The notes: a model not told the origin generated them from the sequence alone. A DNA stretch of 64,000 nucleotides from Methylobacterium sp. AMS5 (GCF_001542815.1 NZ_CP006992.1:3291501-3355500), one strand, 5' to 3'; shown: positions 11,119 through 20,489, numbered from the stretch's first letter. A program made the numbers and translations.

Positions 11119-11627
11119 CGGATAGGTGGGCGCGTAAGATGCCGAAGTGTCCGCCGCGCACGGATCACCCAGGTCTGCTGACAAAAAACTGATAGATTGA
11201 ACTTCTTAACGAGAAGATTAAGATAACCGTCCCGCGATTTGGCGTAAGACAATCTCCGCCGATCGGAGCTGCACTCAAGCCACAGCCTTCTTCTGACAGA
11301 GGCCGCGTCGGCAGAACCTGATTCTGAAATCCATCCCCATCGATCTTCGGAAACGCCCGATCTATGGGCTAATCTTCTTATCGCCTCGAACCAGCGCATC
11401 CGCTTTCGCTGGCCGTCGGGCCTCGAACGAAGGGGAGGACGAATTCTTCGAAGTCAGTTGAATCTACAACGCCTGCGGAGAAGGCAAATGCGCGCCGAAC
11501 GGTGGTCAACGCCGGGGATTTTTGAGCGCCGACATCCGGGCGAATGTGCTCTTCGACAGATGATCGTCGGCGCCGAGCGTCGATCCGTCTTGTCAGTCCG
11601 TCGTGCCGGCCGCGGACGCGGCGACGT
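11119..11627. other. Intergenic region upstream of the chemoreceptor gene
   Basis: About 510 bp hold no gene I can support. The part nearest the receptor gene (about 11180-11230) is AT-richer than its surroundings and includes a 5-bp inverted repeat, CTTCT / AGAAG at 11202-11216. It probably carries the receptor promoter. Open frames here have poor composition and no recognisable product. Confidence 0.5.
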
Positions 11628-12176
11628 TCAGGGCCTGATCTCGATGGGCGTGTCCAGATCGACGCGGGCGTAGATCGCCCGCATCTCGGCGTTGGTGACG
11701 CCGACGCAGCCCTGGGTCCAGTCCCTCAGCCGGTGCAGGCCACCGAGCCAGGAGAAGCCGTTCATCAGCCCGTGGATCATGATGTCGCCACCGGGCGAGT
11801 AGCCGCCGGCCCGCGCCGCCGCCGCGTCGGCCGGGGAGGGGTAGGATACCTTGAGGGAAAGATGGGCGACGCTGCGCGGATTGCGGAACGCGATCGCATA
11901 GATGCCTTCGGGCGTGCGCCCGTCGCCTTCGCGGACCTTGTGCCCTTCCGGCGCGAAGCCGAGGGAGATGGGGTAGGTCGCGAGCACACGGCCCTCGCGC
12001 AGCAGGGTCAGGCGGCGCGCCGCCTTCTCCACGAGGACGCGGTCGGCGCGCTCAGCCTCGGCCGCGAGCGGGGGCTCGGTGCGGCCGACTTGCAGGAAGT
12101 CGGCGAGCACGACGGCACCGGAGCCGAGGACGGCGAGGCCGCCGATCAATGCCGCGATGCGCCCGCGCCGTCTCAT
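11628..12176 (-). CDS. L,D-transpeptidase (YkuD domain) family protein
   Basis: The 182-residue product has an N-terminal signal-anchor (AALIGGLAVLGSGAVVLADFL) and a YkuD catalytic domain with GGDIMIHG and DWTQGCVGVTNAEM, supplying the His and the active-site Cys of the HX..SXGC-type motif (here TQGCVG). Family role: meso-diaminopimelate 3-3 cross-linking of peptidoglycan or attachment of proteins to it, in the periplasm. It starts 7 bp after the metY stop on the same strand, so the two are probably one transcript, though no functional link is evident. Confidence 0.9.
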   Translation of the reverse strand: MRRRGRIAALIGGLAVLGSGAVVLADFLQVGRTEPPLAAEAERADRVLVEKAARRLTLLREGRVLATYPISLGFAPEGHKVREGDGRTPEGIYAIAFRNPRSVAHLSLKVSYPSPADAAAARAGGYSPGGDIMIHGLMNGFSWLGGLHRLRDWTQGCVGVTNAEMRAIYARVDLDTPIEIRP

Positions 12177-12183
12177 CGCGGCG

Positions 12184-13479
12184 TTAGCCGACCTTGGCCA
12201 GGGCCTGCTCGATATCGGCGATGAGATCCTCGGGATCCTCCAGGCCGATCGAGAGACGCACGGTCTCGGGGCCGACGCAGGCCGCCGCGCGCTCCTCGGG
12301 GCGGAGCTGACGATGGGTCGTGGTGGCCGGGTGGATCACGAGCGACTTGATCTCGCCGATGTTCACGAGGTGCGAGACCAGTTCCAGGTTCGCGATGAAT
12401 TGCAGGGCCGCAGGCTCGCCGCCCTTCAGCGCGAAGGTGAAGATCGACCCCGGCCCCTGCGGCACGTAGCGGTTGGCCAAGGCCTCACCCTTCTGGCCGG
12501 GAAGGGCGGGATAACTCACCCACGCCACCGCCGGATGGTCCTTGAGATAGGCCGCGACCGTCTTGGCGTTCGCGCAGTGGCGCGCCATCCGCAGCGGCAG
12601 CGTCTCGATGCCGGTGAGCGTGAGGAAGGCATTCATCGGCGAGAGGCCGGGGCCGAGGTCGCGCAGGCCGAACAGGCGGCAAGCCACGGCGAAGCTGATC
12701 TCGGGGAAACGATCGCTGACGATCAGGCCGTCATAGTCCGGCCAGGGATCGTTGATGAGGTTGTAACGCGAGCCCTGCGCCTTCCAATCGAAGGTGCCGG
12801 CATCGCAGATCATGCCGCCGATCACCTGGCCCGAGCCGCCGAGGAACTTCGAGGTCGAGTGGACGACGATGTCGGCGCCGTACTCGATCGGGCGGATCAG
12901 CGCGGGCGAGGCCAGGGTGTTGTCGATGACGAGCGGCAGGCCGTGCCGCTTGGCGACCGCGGCGATGCCCTCGATATCCATCACCGTGGCGCAGGGATTG
13001 ACGATCGACTCGCAGATGATCGCCTTGGTCTGCGGCGTGATCGCGGCTTCGAACGCCTCCGGCGTCAGGTCCGCGGCGAAGTGCGGCTTCAGGTCGTAGC
13101 GCCCCTCCAGGCGGCGCATCAGGCCGAGCGAGCCGCCGAACAGGCGCGGCGAGGCGACGTAGGCATCGCCCGTCTGCATCAGCGTCATCATCACCAGCAG
13201 CACCGCCGACTGCCCGGACGAGACGGCAACCGCCGCCTTGGCGCCCTCCAATGCGGCGACCCGACGCTCCAGCGCGGCGACCGTCGGGTTCGAGCCGCGC
13301 GAGTAGGAGAAGCCGGTCTTGCGCATGGCGAAGATGTCGGCGGCCTGCTCCGTCGAGTCGAAGACGAAGCCGTTGGTGAAGTAGATCGGCTGCACCCGCG
13401 CACCGGTGGCCGGATCGGGCGCGGCGCCCGCATGGACCGCCTGTGTGGCGAAGCGGAGGGTTTTTGGCTCGGCGGTCAT
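12184..13479 (-). CDS. metY: O-acetylhomoserine sulfhydrylase (aminocarboxypropyltransferase)
   Basis: The 431-residue PLP enzyme of the Cys/Met metabolism family makes homocysteine from O-acetylhomoserine and sulfide. Visible are the N-terminal LRFATQAVHAGAAPDPATGA, the phosphate-binding segment YSRGSNPTVAALERRVAALEG, and VHSTSKFLGGSGQVIGG with the Schiff-base Lys. Length and the wide spacing in the middle fit MetY rather than the shorter cystathionine enzymes. About 140 bp upstream lies a separate gene. I looked there for a SAM-II-type riboswitch, common before metY-like genes in this class, and could not make one out. Confidence 0.93.
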   Translation of the reverse strand: MTAEPKTLRFATQAVHAGAAPDPATGARVQPIYFTNGFVFDSTEQAADIFAMRKTGFSYSRGSNPTVAALERRVAALEGAKAAVAVSSGQSAVLLVMMTLMQTGDAYVASPRLFGGSLGLMRRLEGRYDLKPHFAADLTPEAFEAAITPQTKAIICESIVNPCATVMDIEGIAAVAKRHGLPLVIDNTLASPALIRPIEYGADIVVHSTSKFLGGSGQVIGGMICDAGTFDWKAQGSRYNLINDPWPDYDGLIVSDRFPEISFAVACRLFGLRDLGPGLSPMNAFLTLTGIETLPLRMARHCANAKTVAAYLKDHPAVAWVSYPALPGQKGEALANRYVPQGPGSIFTFALKGGEPAALQFIANLELVSHLVNIGEIKSLVIHPATTTHRQLRPEERAAACVGPETVRLSIGLEDPEDLIADIEQALAKVG

Positions 13480-13622
13480 GGCGGGACCTGAACTGATCGG
13501 TCTGTCGGCGCGCGGGGCAGCGCGCCACTCTCACGCGCCTTCTGCCGTGAAACGAACCGCGGCGAAACCCGCGATTGGCCCCCGCGCGCATCGGCCATGC
13601 GCGCAACGTCTGCGGGAGGCCG

Positions 13623-14009
13623 TCAGGCCGCGCGCTTGAGGCAGGCCTTGAGGGTGCGCACCAGCATGGTCGGCGCGTACGGCTTCGGGATGAAGCGGGC
13701 ACCGTCCGGCATGTCGCCGGGGCCGGGCGTGCCCATGCCGGAGACGATCAGCACCGGGATTTCCGGCCAGCGGTGGGCGACGAGGCGGGCCAGGGCGAAG
13801 CCGTCCATCGAGCCCATCGGCATGTCGACGTCCGTCATCACGATCCCGACATCGGGCCGGCCTTCCAGCACGTCGAGCGCCTTGTCGGCATGGTGCGCTT
13901 CGAGGACGTTGAATCCGGCCTCGGCCAGTGTATCGGACGCTTCCATCAGTAGCAGACCGTCATCTTCGACGAGGAGGACGACGGGCGACTCTGTCGGGTT
14001 CTCTATCAT
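13623..14009 (-). CDS. Single-domain response regulator (CheY-like)
   Basis: The 128-residue protein is a bare receiver: acidic pair in LLVEDDGLLL, phospho-acceptor Asp in GIVMTDVDMPMG, conserved Ser in VLIVSGMG and Lys in RFIPKPYAP. There is no output domain, so it probably acts by protein-protein contact or phosphotransfer with a kinase encoded elsewhere; no kinase is adjacent. The receiver resembles those of hybrid HWE/HisKA kinases. It lies between metY and glcF, spaced over 100 bp from each, and looks monocistronic. Confidence 0.9.
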   Translation of the reverse strand: MIENPTESPVVLLVEDDGLLLMEASDTLAEAGFNVLEAHHADKALDVLEGRPDVGIVMTDVDMPMGSMDGFALARLVAHRWPEIPVLIVSGMGTPGPGDMPDGARFIPKPYAPTMLVRTLKACLKRAA

Positions 14010-14122
14010 AAGCCTGCAAACGATCTCGGGCCGACACTGGTTGCGGGCCTAATTCGCACCTGCAGCGAGGTCAAGGAAGGGACGACCCGCAATTGTGCAG
14101 AGCGGGAAATTCAATCTTGACC

Positions 14123-15520
14123 TTACGCGTGCGCTGGGACCGGCGTCCGACGTGCCTTCAAATGCGCCAGCGCCTCCGGCCGCGGCCCGCCGGTCGCCCA
14201 GTCGAGCAGCTCGACCGTGTGCAGGATCGGGATGTCGGTGCCCTTTCCGATCTGGGTGGCGCAGCCGATATTGCCGGTGGCGATGATGTCGGGCCGGACG
14301 CGCTCGATATTGGCGACCTTGCGATCACGCAGACGGGCGGCGATCTCCGGCTGAAGGATGTTGTAGGTTCCGGCCGAGCCGCAGCAGATATGGCCCTCCG
14401 GCACATCCTTCACCGTGAAGCCGGCCGTCTTGAGCAGGGTTTTCGGCTCGGTGCGGATGGCCTGCCCGTGCTGCATCGAGCAGGCGGAATGGTAGGCGAC
14501 CACGAGGTCGGTATCCTCGACCGGGGGAAGCAGGCCGATCTCGGCCATGTACTCGGTCACGTCCTTTGCGATACCCGAGACCCGCGCGGCCTTCTCGGCA
14601 TAGGCCGGGTCGTCGCGGAACATGAAACCGTAATCCTTGATCGTCGTGCCGCAGCCCGAGGCGGTGACGACGATGGCATCGAGGCCGGGCCCGTCCATCT
14701 CGGCGATCCAGGCGTCGATGGTGCGCTTGGCGTGACCGTGGGCGTTCTTCTCCTTGCCCATGTGATGGGTCAGTGCGCCGCAGCAGCCCTCGCCCTTGGG
14801 CAGGACCACCTCGACCCCATGGCGGTTGAGCAGACGGATCGCCGCCTCGTTGAAGTCCGGCCGCAGGACGCTCTGAGCGCAGCCGCGCAGCAGAGCGACC
14901 CGGCCGCGGCGCTGGGCCGGTGCCTTGTCCTCACCGGTCTGGAACAGGGCGCTGATCTCCTGCGCTGAGGGATCGGCGGGGAAGGTGCCGGGCCGGTCGG
15001 TGCGGTTGCGGTTCGGCAGTTGCGCCGGGGCGAGGTCGAGCATCGCCGCGAGCCGGTTGCCGACCCGCGGCAGACGGGCGACCAGCGGCCGGAACGGCGC
15101 CCCGATCTTGGCCGCCAGCAGCGCCACCCGGAACCGGTTCGGATAGGGCAGCACCAGGGCCAGCACCGCGCGCAGGAGCCGGTCGGAGAGCGGGCGCGCG
15201 TAGGTCTTCTCGATATGGGTGCGGGCGTGATCGACGAGGTGCATGTAATGCACGCCCGACGGACAGGTCGTCATGCAGGAGAGGCACGAGAGGCAGCGGT
15301 CGACATGCTTGACCACTTCGCGGCTCGCCGGCTTGCCGCCCTCCAGCATGTCCTTGATCAGGTAGATGCGTCCGCGCGGTGAATCGAGTTCGTCGCCGAG
15401 CAGGAGGTAGGTCGGGCAGGTCGCGGTACAGAATCCGCAATGCACGCAGGTGCGCAGGATCTTCTCCGAGGCCGCCATGGCGGGATCGGCGAGCTGCTCG
15501 GGGGCGAAATTGGTCTGCAC
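14123..15520 (-). CDS. glcF: Glycolate oxidase iron-sulfur subunit
   Basis: The 465-residue product has two 4Fe-4S ferredoxin motifs near the N-terminus (CVHCGFCTATCP and CLSCLSCMTTCP). Two C-terminal CCG domains follow (GEGCCGALTHHMG and GHICCGSAGTYNI). This is the GlcF architecture; with GlcD and GlcE it oxidises glycolate to glyoxylate and passes electrons to quinone. The glcD/glcE partners are not upstream in this window, so the subunits are either encoded elsewhere or downstream genes have been rearranged. Glyoxylate production would connect to the serine cycle in a methylotroph (inference). Confidence 0.94.
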   Translation of the reverse strand: MQTNFAPEQLADPAMAASEKILRTCVHCGFCTATCPTYLLLGDELDSPRGRIYLIKDMLEGGKPASREVVKHVDRCLSCLSCMTTCPSGVHYMHLVDHARTHIEKTYARPLSDRLLRAVLALVLPYPNRFRVALLAAKIGAPFRPLVARLPRVGNRLAAMLDLAPAQLPNRNRTDRPGTFPADPSAQEISALFQTGEDKAPAQRRGRVALLRGCAQSVLRPDFNEAAIRLLNRHGVEVVLPKGEGCCGALTHHMGKEKNAHGHAKRTIDAWIAEMDGPGLDAIVVTASGCGTTIKDYGFMFRDDPAYAEKAARVSGIAKDVTEYMAEIGLLPPVEDTDLVVAYHSACSMQHGQAIRTEPKTLLKTAGFTVKDVPEGHICCGSAGTYNILQPEIAARLRDRKVANIERVRPDIIATGNIGCATQIGKGTDIPILHTVELLDWATGGPRPEALAHLKARRTPVPAHA

Positions 15521-15558
15521 GACACGCCTCGATGCGGTTTCTTACTTCTGGTGCGTGT

Positions 15559-15602
15559 CTTAAAGCCGTTCGCGCGGGCGAGGCAATCGGAACGGTTCTA
15601 AG
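15559..15602. promoter_or_regulatory. Imperfect inverted repeat upstream of glcF
   Basis: CTTAAAGCCGTTC (15559-15571) and GAACGGTTCTAAG (15590-15602) are near-complementary arms (10-11 of 13 positions) separated by 18 bp, 39-82 bp upstream of the glcF start. This could be an operator for a dimeric regulator of glcF or a terminator stem for the gene ending at 15677. Confidence 0.4.
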
Positions 15603-15676
15603 CTGTTGCTGTGTCGCACGCCCTCACGATGACGGCCGCCGCGTCGGCCCGGACGGATCGACGCGGCGGTCAGACG

Positions 15677-16033
15677 TCACCGGTCCCGCGAGACGGTGAG
15701 CAGGCGGGCGATCAACCAGATCGGCACGACCACCACCGCACCCGCGAGGATCCAGCGGCCGAAATCGTGGAAGGTGTCGAGCCCGAGGTCAATCAGCGAC
15801 CGGGTGAAATCGTAGAGCTGCCAGAACAGCAGGCCCGGCGTCAGGCCGAACATCGCCATCACCGCGCCGACGAGCACGGACAGGAACAGCAGCTTCACGA
15901 ACACCGCCGCGGGCGAGCCGCCGAGAAAGCGGTTGAGGCCGGAGCGTCGGCGGGTCGCACCATGACGCGGATCGGCCGGATAAGCGTTGGAGTCGAGCGG
16001 GGTGCGGCGCCGCGATTCGTGATCGCCGATCAT
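15677..16033 (-). CDS. DUF6460-type membrane protein
   Basis: The 118-residue product has a basic, Arg/Pro-rich N-terminus, then RFLGGSPAAVFVKLLFLSVLVGAVMAMFG and a second hydrophobic segment near the C-terminus (WILAGAVVVVPIWLIARLL). The conserved FLGGSP..V..KL..LS..VG pattern matches my recollection of DUF6460 proteins of Hyphomicrobiales; function is unknown. ATG 16033 is chosen because the frame upstream is an antisense shadow of the hydrolase gene. It is divergent from that hydrolase gene (16241), with about 200 bp between. Confidence 0.78.
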   Translation of the reverse strand: MIGDHESRRRTPLDSNAYPADPRHGATRRRSGLNRFLGGSPAAVFVKLLFLSVLVGAVMAMFGLTPGLLFWQLYDFTRSLIDLGLDTFHDFGRWILAGAVVVVPIWLIARLLTVSRDR

Positions 16034-16240
16034 TCTGCCGATATCCTTGGTGTTCCGTGACACCCTCGCAACGGCGTTGCTGCTTCGCCACACTTCTGCG
16101 AAACCGGGACGCCGCAGCATCATTCGACGCATTCGGGGTAGCAGCCAGATGGCATCCTCGAACGTTCCGCTCAAGATGGCAGGCGGCATCCGGCCCTGCC
16201 GACTCCCGATGACCCCATAAAGCGCGACCTGATTAAGGCC

Positions 16241-17191
16241 ATGATCGACCACGCTCTGTTCGACCCGGCGACCATTGATGCCGAGACGAAGGCGCTCAAT
16301 ACCGAGATCGTGGCCGCCCACGCCGCGCAGGCCGACCCATGGTCGCTGCCGATCGAAGAGGTGCGCGCGCGCCGCCGGGCGGGCACGCAGGCCTCTCCTG
16401 CCATGCCGCGCAGCTCGCGCGCCGAGACCGTGACCATCAAGGGACCCGCCGGCCCGCTGGCGCTGCGGGTGATCCGCCCGCTGGGCAGGGCGCGGGGCGC
16501 CTACCTGCACATCCACCGCGGCGGCTGGGTCTGGGGCGCGGCCGACGAGCAGGATCCCTGGCTCGAACGCATCGCCGACACCTGCGGCTTCGTCTGCCTG
16601 TCGGTCGAGTACCGGCTGGCGCCGGAGCATCCCTATCCCGCCGCCCTCGAGGACTGCGAGGCGGCCGCCCTGTGGCTCGCCGGCCCCGGCAAGGCGGAGC
16701 TCGGCGTTCACGCCCTGACCATCGGCGGCGAATCCGTCGGCGCACATCTCGCGGTGATGACGCTTTTGCGCCTGCGCGACCGGCACAACCTGCCCCGCGC
16801 CTTCCGCGGCGCCAACCTCAATGCCGGCTTCTACGATCTCGGCCTGACCCCGAGCGTGCGGCTGTGGGGCGAGGAACGCCTCGTCATCAACACCACCGAC
16901 CTCAAGCGCTTCGCCGACGGTTACGTGCGCGAGGGCATCGACCGGCGCCGTCCTGATGTGTCGCCGCTCTATGCCGACCTGAAGGGCCTGCCGCCGGCCC
17001 TGTTCACCGTCGGCACCGCCGACCCGCTGCTCGACGACACGCTCTACATGTCGGCCCGCTGGGCGGCGGCCAACAATGGCGGCCACACCGCGGTCTATGC
17101 CGGCGGCTGCCACATCTTCGTGCGCTACCCCGGCGCGTTGACCGAGCGGGCCCTGGAGCTGATCGACCGCTTCCTGATGGCGCTGGCGTGA
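16241..17191 (+). CDS. Alpha/beta hydrolase (HSL/esterase family)
   Basis: The 316-residue product has the hormone-sensitive-lipase layout: an oxyanion-hole segment YLHIHRGGWVWGAADEQD, the nucleophile elbow IGGESVGAHLA (GxSxG with Ser), an Asp-containing late segment FTVGTADPLLDD and a C-terminal His in GGCHIFVRY. The usual HGGG is HRGG here. It probably acts on short acyl esters in the cytoplasm; the natural substrate is unknown. It lies 39 bp before the helicase gene on the same strand, so read-through is possible. Confidence 0.88.
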   Translation: MIDHALFDPATIDAETKALNTEIVAAHAAQADPWSLPIEEVRARRRAGTQASPAMPRSSRAETVTIKGPAGPLALRVIRPLGRARGAYLHIHRGGWVWGAADEQDPWLERIADTCGFVCLSVEYRLAPEHPYPAALEDCEAAALWLAGPGKAELGVHALTIGGESVGAHLAVMTLLRLRDRHNLPRAFRGANLNAGFYDLGLTPSVRLWGEERLVINTTDLKRFADGYVREGIDRRRPDVSPLYADLKGLPPALFTVGTADPLLDDTLYMSARWAAANNGGHTAVYAGGCHIFVRYPGALTERALELIDRFLMALA

Positions 17192-17230
17192 CGCGGTGAC
17201 GGCCCGCGGCCGACGTCCTACCTGAGCCGG

Positions 17231-19732
17231 GTGCCAGCGCCCCCAGACCTCCCGCCGCGCTTCTCCGCGTGGTTCGCCTCCCGCGGCTGGTCACCCCGCC
17301 CGCATCAGCTCGAACTGCTCGCGACCGTCCGGTCCGGACGCTCGGCGCTGCTCGTCGCCCCCACGGGCGCGGGCAAGACGCTGGCCGGCTTCCTGCCGAG
17401 CCTGGTCGAGCTGAGCGAGCGGCAAGGGACCAAGGGCAAGAAGACGGGACTGCACACCCTCTACGTCTCGCCGCTTAAGGCGCTCGCGGTCGACATCGCC
17501 CGCAACCTCGAAGCGCCGATCGAAGGCATGGAACTGCCCGTCACGGTCGAGACCCGCACCGGCGACACCCCGGCGCACAAGCGCGCGCGGCAGATCCAGC
17601 GCCCACCCGACATCCTGCTCACCACGCCCGAACAGCTCTCGCTGCTGCTCGCCCACCGGGAAGCGGAGGTCTTCTTCGCCGGGCTGAAGACGGTCGTGCT
17701 CGACGAGTTGCACGCCCTCGTCACCTCGAAGCGCGGCGATCTCCTCTCCCTCGCGCTCGCCCGCGTGCGCCGACTGGCACCGGAGGCCCGCGCCATCGGC
17801 CTCTCGGCCACCGTGCGCGAACCGGAGGAACTCCAAAAGTACCTCGTCGGGCAGGTGCCGGGCGAGGACCGCCGGGCCGACCTCGTCGTGGTGAAGGGCG
17901 GTGCCAAGCCCGACCTGCACATGCTCGAAGTGAACCGGACGCTCCCGCTCGCCGGCCACACCGCCTGGCACTCGATGCCGGCGATCTACGACCTGATCCG
18001 GGCGCACCGCATGGTGCTCGTCTTCGTCAACACCCGCCTCCAGGCCGAGTACACCTTCCAGGAACTGTGGCGGCTCAACGACGACACGCTGCCGATCGCC
18101 CTGCATCACGGCTCGCTCGACGCCACGCAGCGCCGCCGGGTCGAGGCGGCGATGGCGGCGGGGCAGTTGCGCGCCATCGTCTGCACCGCGACGCTCGATC
18201 TCGGCATCGACTGGGGCGACGTCGATCTCGTGGTCAATCTCGGCGCGCCGAAGGGCGCGAGCCGGATCATGCAGCGGATCGGCCGGGCCAACCACCGCAT
18301 GGACGAGCCGTCGAAGGCTTATCTCGTCCCCGGCAACCGCTTCGAGATGCTGGAATGCCGGGCCGCCCTCGACGCGGTGGAGGAGGCGGCCCAGGACACG
18401 CCGGACGCCCGCCTCGGCGCCCCCGACGTGCTCGCCCAGCATGTGCTGGGTATGGCCTGCGCCGACGCCTTCGATCCGCTCGAACTCTACGACGAGGTCA
18501 TCTCGGCGGCACCCTACGCCACCCTCTCGTGGGAGGATTTCGAGGCGGTGGTCGATTACGTCGCCACCGGCGGCTACGCGCTGCGCGCCTACGAACGCTT
18601 CGCCAAGATCCTGCGCGGGGCCGATGGGAAATGGAGGGTGCGCGACGCCCGGGTGGCGCAGCAATACCGCATGAACATCGGCACCATCGTCGAGTCGACG
18701 CACATCAAGGTGCGGATGGCCCGCAGCCTGCGCGCCAAGCCCGGCACCGTGCTGCCGAAGGGCGGGCGGACCCTCGGCGAGATCGAGGAGGATTTCGCCG
18801 AGACGCTCACCGTCGGCGATACCTTCCTGTTCGCGGGCGAGGTGCTGCGCTTCGAGGGGCTCGCCGAGGACGAGTGCCTCGTCACGCGCGCCGGCCCCGG
18901 CACCGATCCGGCGATTCCCTCCTATGCCGGCTCGAAGTTCCCGCTCTCGACCTTCCTCGCCGCGCGGGTGCGGGCGATCATCGCCGACCCGTTCGAGTGG
19001 GACCGCCTGCCGCGCCAGCTCTCGGACTACCTCGCGCAGCAGCGCCGCCACTCGGTCCTGCCCGGCGAGCGCGACCTCCTGGTCGAGACGTTTTCGCGCG
19101 CAGGGCGCCACTACCTCACCGCCTTCCCGTTCGAGGGGCGGCTCGCCCACCAGACGCTCGGCATGCTGCTAACCCGCCGTTTGGAACGCGCCCGGCTGCG
19201 CCCGCTCGGGTTCGCGGCCAACGATTACGGCATCGCCATCTGGTGCACGCGGGATCTGAGCGAGCGCGCCGCGCTCTCGCCGGACTTCATGGAGGCCCTG
19301 TTCGACGAGGACATGCTCGGCGACGACCTGGAGGCCTGGCTCGACGAGTCGGCGATGATGAAGCGCACCTTCCGGCAATGTGCGGTCATCGCCGGGTTGA
19401 TCGAGCGGCGCTTTCCCGGCCAGAAGAAGACCGGCCGGCAGGTCACGATCTCGACCGACCTGATCTACGACGTGCTGCGCCGCCACCAGCCCGACCACCT
19501 GCTCCTGCGCGCCGCGCGGCAGGATGCGGCAACCGGACTCCTCGACGTAACCCGCCTCGGCATGATGCTGAGGCGTATCCGGGGGCGAATCACCCACAGG
19601 GCGCTCGACCGGGTCTCGCCGCTCTCCGTGTCCGTCATGCTCGAAATCGGGCGCGAGCGGGTCTACGGGGAGGGGGCCGACGAGATCCTGGCTGAGGCCG
19701 AAGCCGAGCTTCTTCAAGAGGCGCTCGGCTGA
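17231..19732 (+). CDS. Ligase-associated DNA damage response DEXH-box helicase (Lhr-type)
   Basis: The 833-residue superfamily 2 helicase has Walker A APTGAGKT, DELH Walker B, SAT motif III, and motifs V/VI DLGIDWGDVD and QRIGRANHR. A long C-terminal Lhr-like region follows. It matches the short Lhr family that clusters with an ATP-dependent ligase, an exonuclease and the PdeM phosphoesterase in DNA-repair operons. Here only PdeM follows (43 bp downstream); the ligase and exonuclease are not adjacent. The start is GTG 17231 (MPAPPDLPPRFSAWFASRGW), which fits the family N-terminus. Confidence 0.92.
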   Translation: MPAPPDLPPRFSAWFASRGWSPRPHQLELLATVRSGRSALLVAPTGAGKTLAGFLPSLVELSERQGTKGKKTGLHTLYVSPLKALAVDIARNLEAPIEGMELPVTVETRTGDTPAHKRARQIQRPPDILLTTPEQLSLLLAHREAEVFFAGLKTVVLDELHALVTSKRGDLLSLALARVRRLAPEARAIGLSATVREPEELQKYLVGQVPGEDRRADLVVVKGGAKPDLHMLEVNRTLPLAGHTAWHSMPAIYDLIRAHRMVLVFVNTRLQAEYTFQELWRLNDDTLPIALHHGSLDATQRRRVEAAMAAGQLRAIVCTATLDLGIDWGDVDLVVNLGAPKGASRIMQRIGRANHRMDEPSKAYLVPGNRFEMLECRAALDAVEEAAQDTPDARLGAPDVLAQHVLGMACADAFDPLELYDEVISAAPYATLSWEDFEAVVDYVATGGYALRAYERFAKILRGADGKWRVRDARVAQQYRMNIGTIVESTHIKVRMARSLRAKPGTVLPKGGRTLGEIEEDFAETLTVGDTFLFAGEVLRFEGLAEDECLVTRAGPGTDPAIPSYAGSKFPLSTFLAARVRAIIADPFEWDRLPRQLSDYLAQQRRHSVLPGERDLLVETFSRAGRHYLTAFPFEGRLAHQTLGMLLTRRLERARLRPLGFAANDYGIAIWCTRDLSERAALSPDFMEALFDEDMLGDDLEAWLDESAMMKRTFRQCAVIAGLIERRFPGQKKTGRQVTISTDLIYDVLRRHQPDHLLLRAARQDAATGLLDVTRLGMMLRRIRGRITHRALDRVSPLSVSVMLEIGRERVYGEGADEILAEAEAELLQEALG

Positions 19733-19775
19733 CGCGGCCTGCCGCCTCCTCCGCGCGACACTGAGGACGATTACG

Positions 19776-20489
19776 TTGGCACTCGGCCAGAGACTCGAGA
19801 AGACCGTGAAGGGCACCGACCTTGCGCTTGCCGGCGAGGCCTTGAGCCTCGACCGCACCGGCGCCCTGTGGCTGCCTGAACACCGCACCCTGGTGGTGTC
19901 GGACCTCCATCTGGAGAAGGGCTCGTCGTTTGCCGCCCGCTCCGGCCAGTTCCTGCCGCCCTACGACACCCGCGAGACCCTGAGCCTTCTGCACGAGGTG
20001 ATCCAGCGGCTCGATCCGGCCTGCGTGGTCGCGCTCGGCGATTCCTTCCACGATGCCCGCGGCCCCGAGCGGATGGAGCCCGGCGACCGGGCAATGATCG
20101 CCGCGCTTCAAGAAGGCCGCGACTGGGTCTGGATCGCCGGCAACCACGATGCGGCGGTGAGCGAGGGCGTCGGTGGGCGCTACTGCCAGACGGTTTCCGT
20201 CGGCGGCCTGACGCTGCGCCACGAGCCGCTGGCGGGGTCCGAGGTGGGCGAGATCGCCGGCCATCTCCACCCCTGCGGCAAGGTCACCATGCGCGGCCGC
20301 TCCGTGCGCCGCCGCTGTTTCGTCGGCGACGGACATCGCCTCGTCATGCCGGCCTTCGGCGCCTACACGGGCGGCCTCAACGTGCGCGACGCCGCCTTCG
20401 AACCGCTCTTCCCCGAGGGGTTCACGGCCTACCTGCTCGGCGACGGACGCGTGTTCGCGATCGGCCGGACCATGCTCGGGCGGGATTGA
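19776..20489 (+). CDS. pdeM: Ligase-associated DNA damage response endonuclease PdeM
   Basis: The 237-residue metallophosphoesterase carries the full metal-site series VVSDLHLEKGS, ALGDSFHD, IAGNHD and GHLHP. It belongs to the PdeM group partnered with the upstream Lhr-type helicase. Known for the family: a calcineurin-like nuclease/phosphoesterase within a four-gene repair cassette. The start is TTG at 19776 (MALGQRLEK), with GAGGA 9-13 bp before it; no better ATG exists until well inside the conserved region. Confidence 0.9.
   Translation: MALGQRLEKTVKGTDLALAGEALSLDRTGALWLPEHRTLVVSDLHLEKGSSFAARSGQFLPPYDTRETLSLLHEVIQRLDPACVVALGDSFHDARGPERMEPGDRAMIAALQEGRDWVWIAGNHDAAVSEGVGGRYCQTVSVGGLTLRHEPLAGSEVGEIAGHLHPCGKVTMRGRSVRRRCFVGDGHRLVMPAFGAYTGGLNVRDAAFEPLFPEGFTAYLLGDGRVFAIGRTMLGRD

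Noticed and set aside
8308..11181. A long open frame (957 codons) on the plus strand
   Set aside because: It is antisense to the oxidoreductase and chemoreceptor genes, its translation is Arg/Gly/His-rich with no domain, and it results from the high GC content at codon positions.
11070..11399. A minus-strand frame of 109 codons at the 5' end of the chemoreceptor gene
   Set aside because: It overlaps the receptor start in another frame and has no recognisable product or ribosome-binding site.
13480..13622. Possible SAM-II riboswitch upstream of metY
   Set aside because: The gene class often has one, but I could not find the conserved stem and pseudoknot pattern on the minus strand here.
17291..19150. 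A 619-codon minus-strand open frame opposite the helicase
   Set aside because: Antisense to conserved helicase motifs, no domain, charged low-complexity composition.
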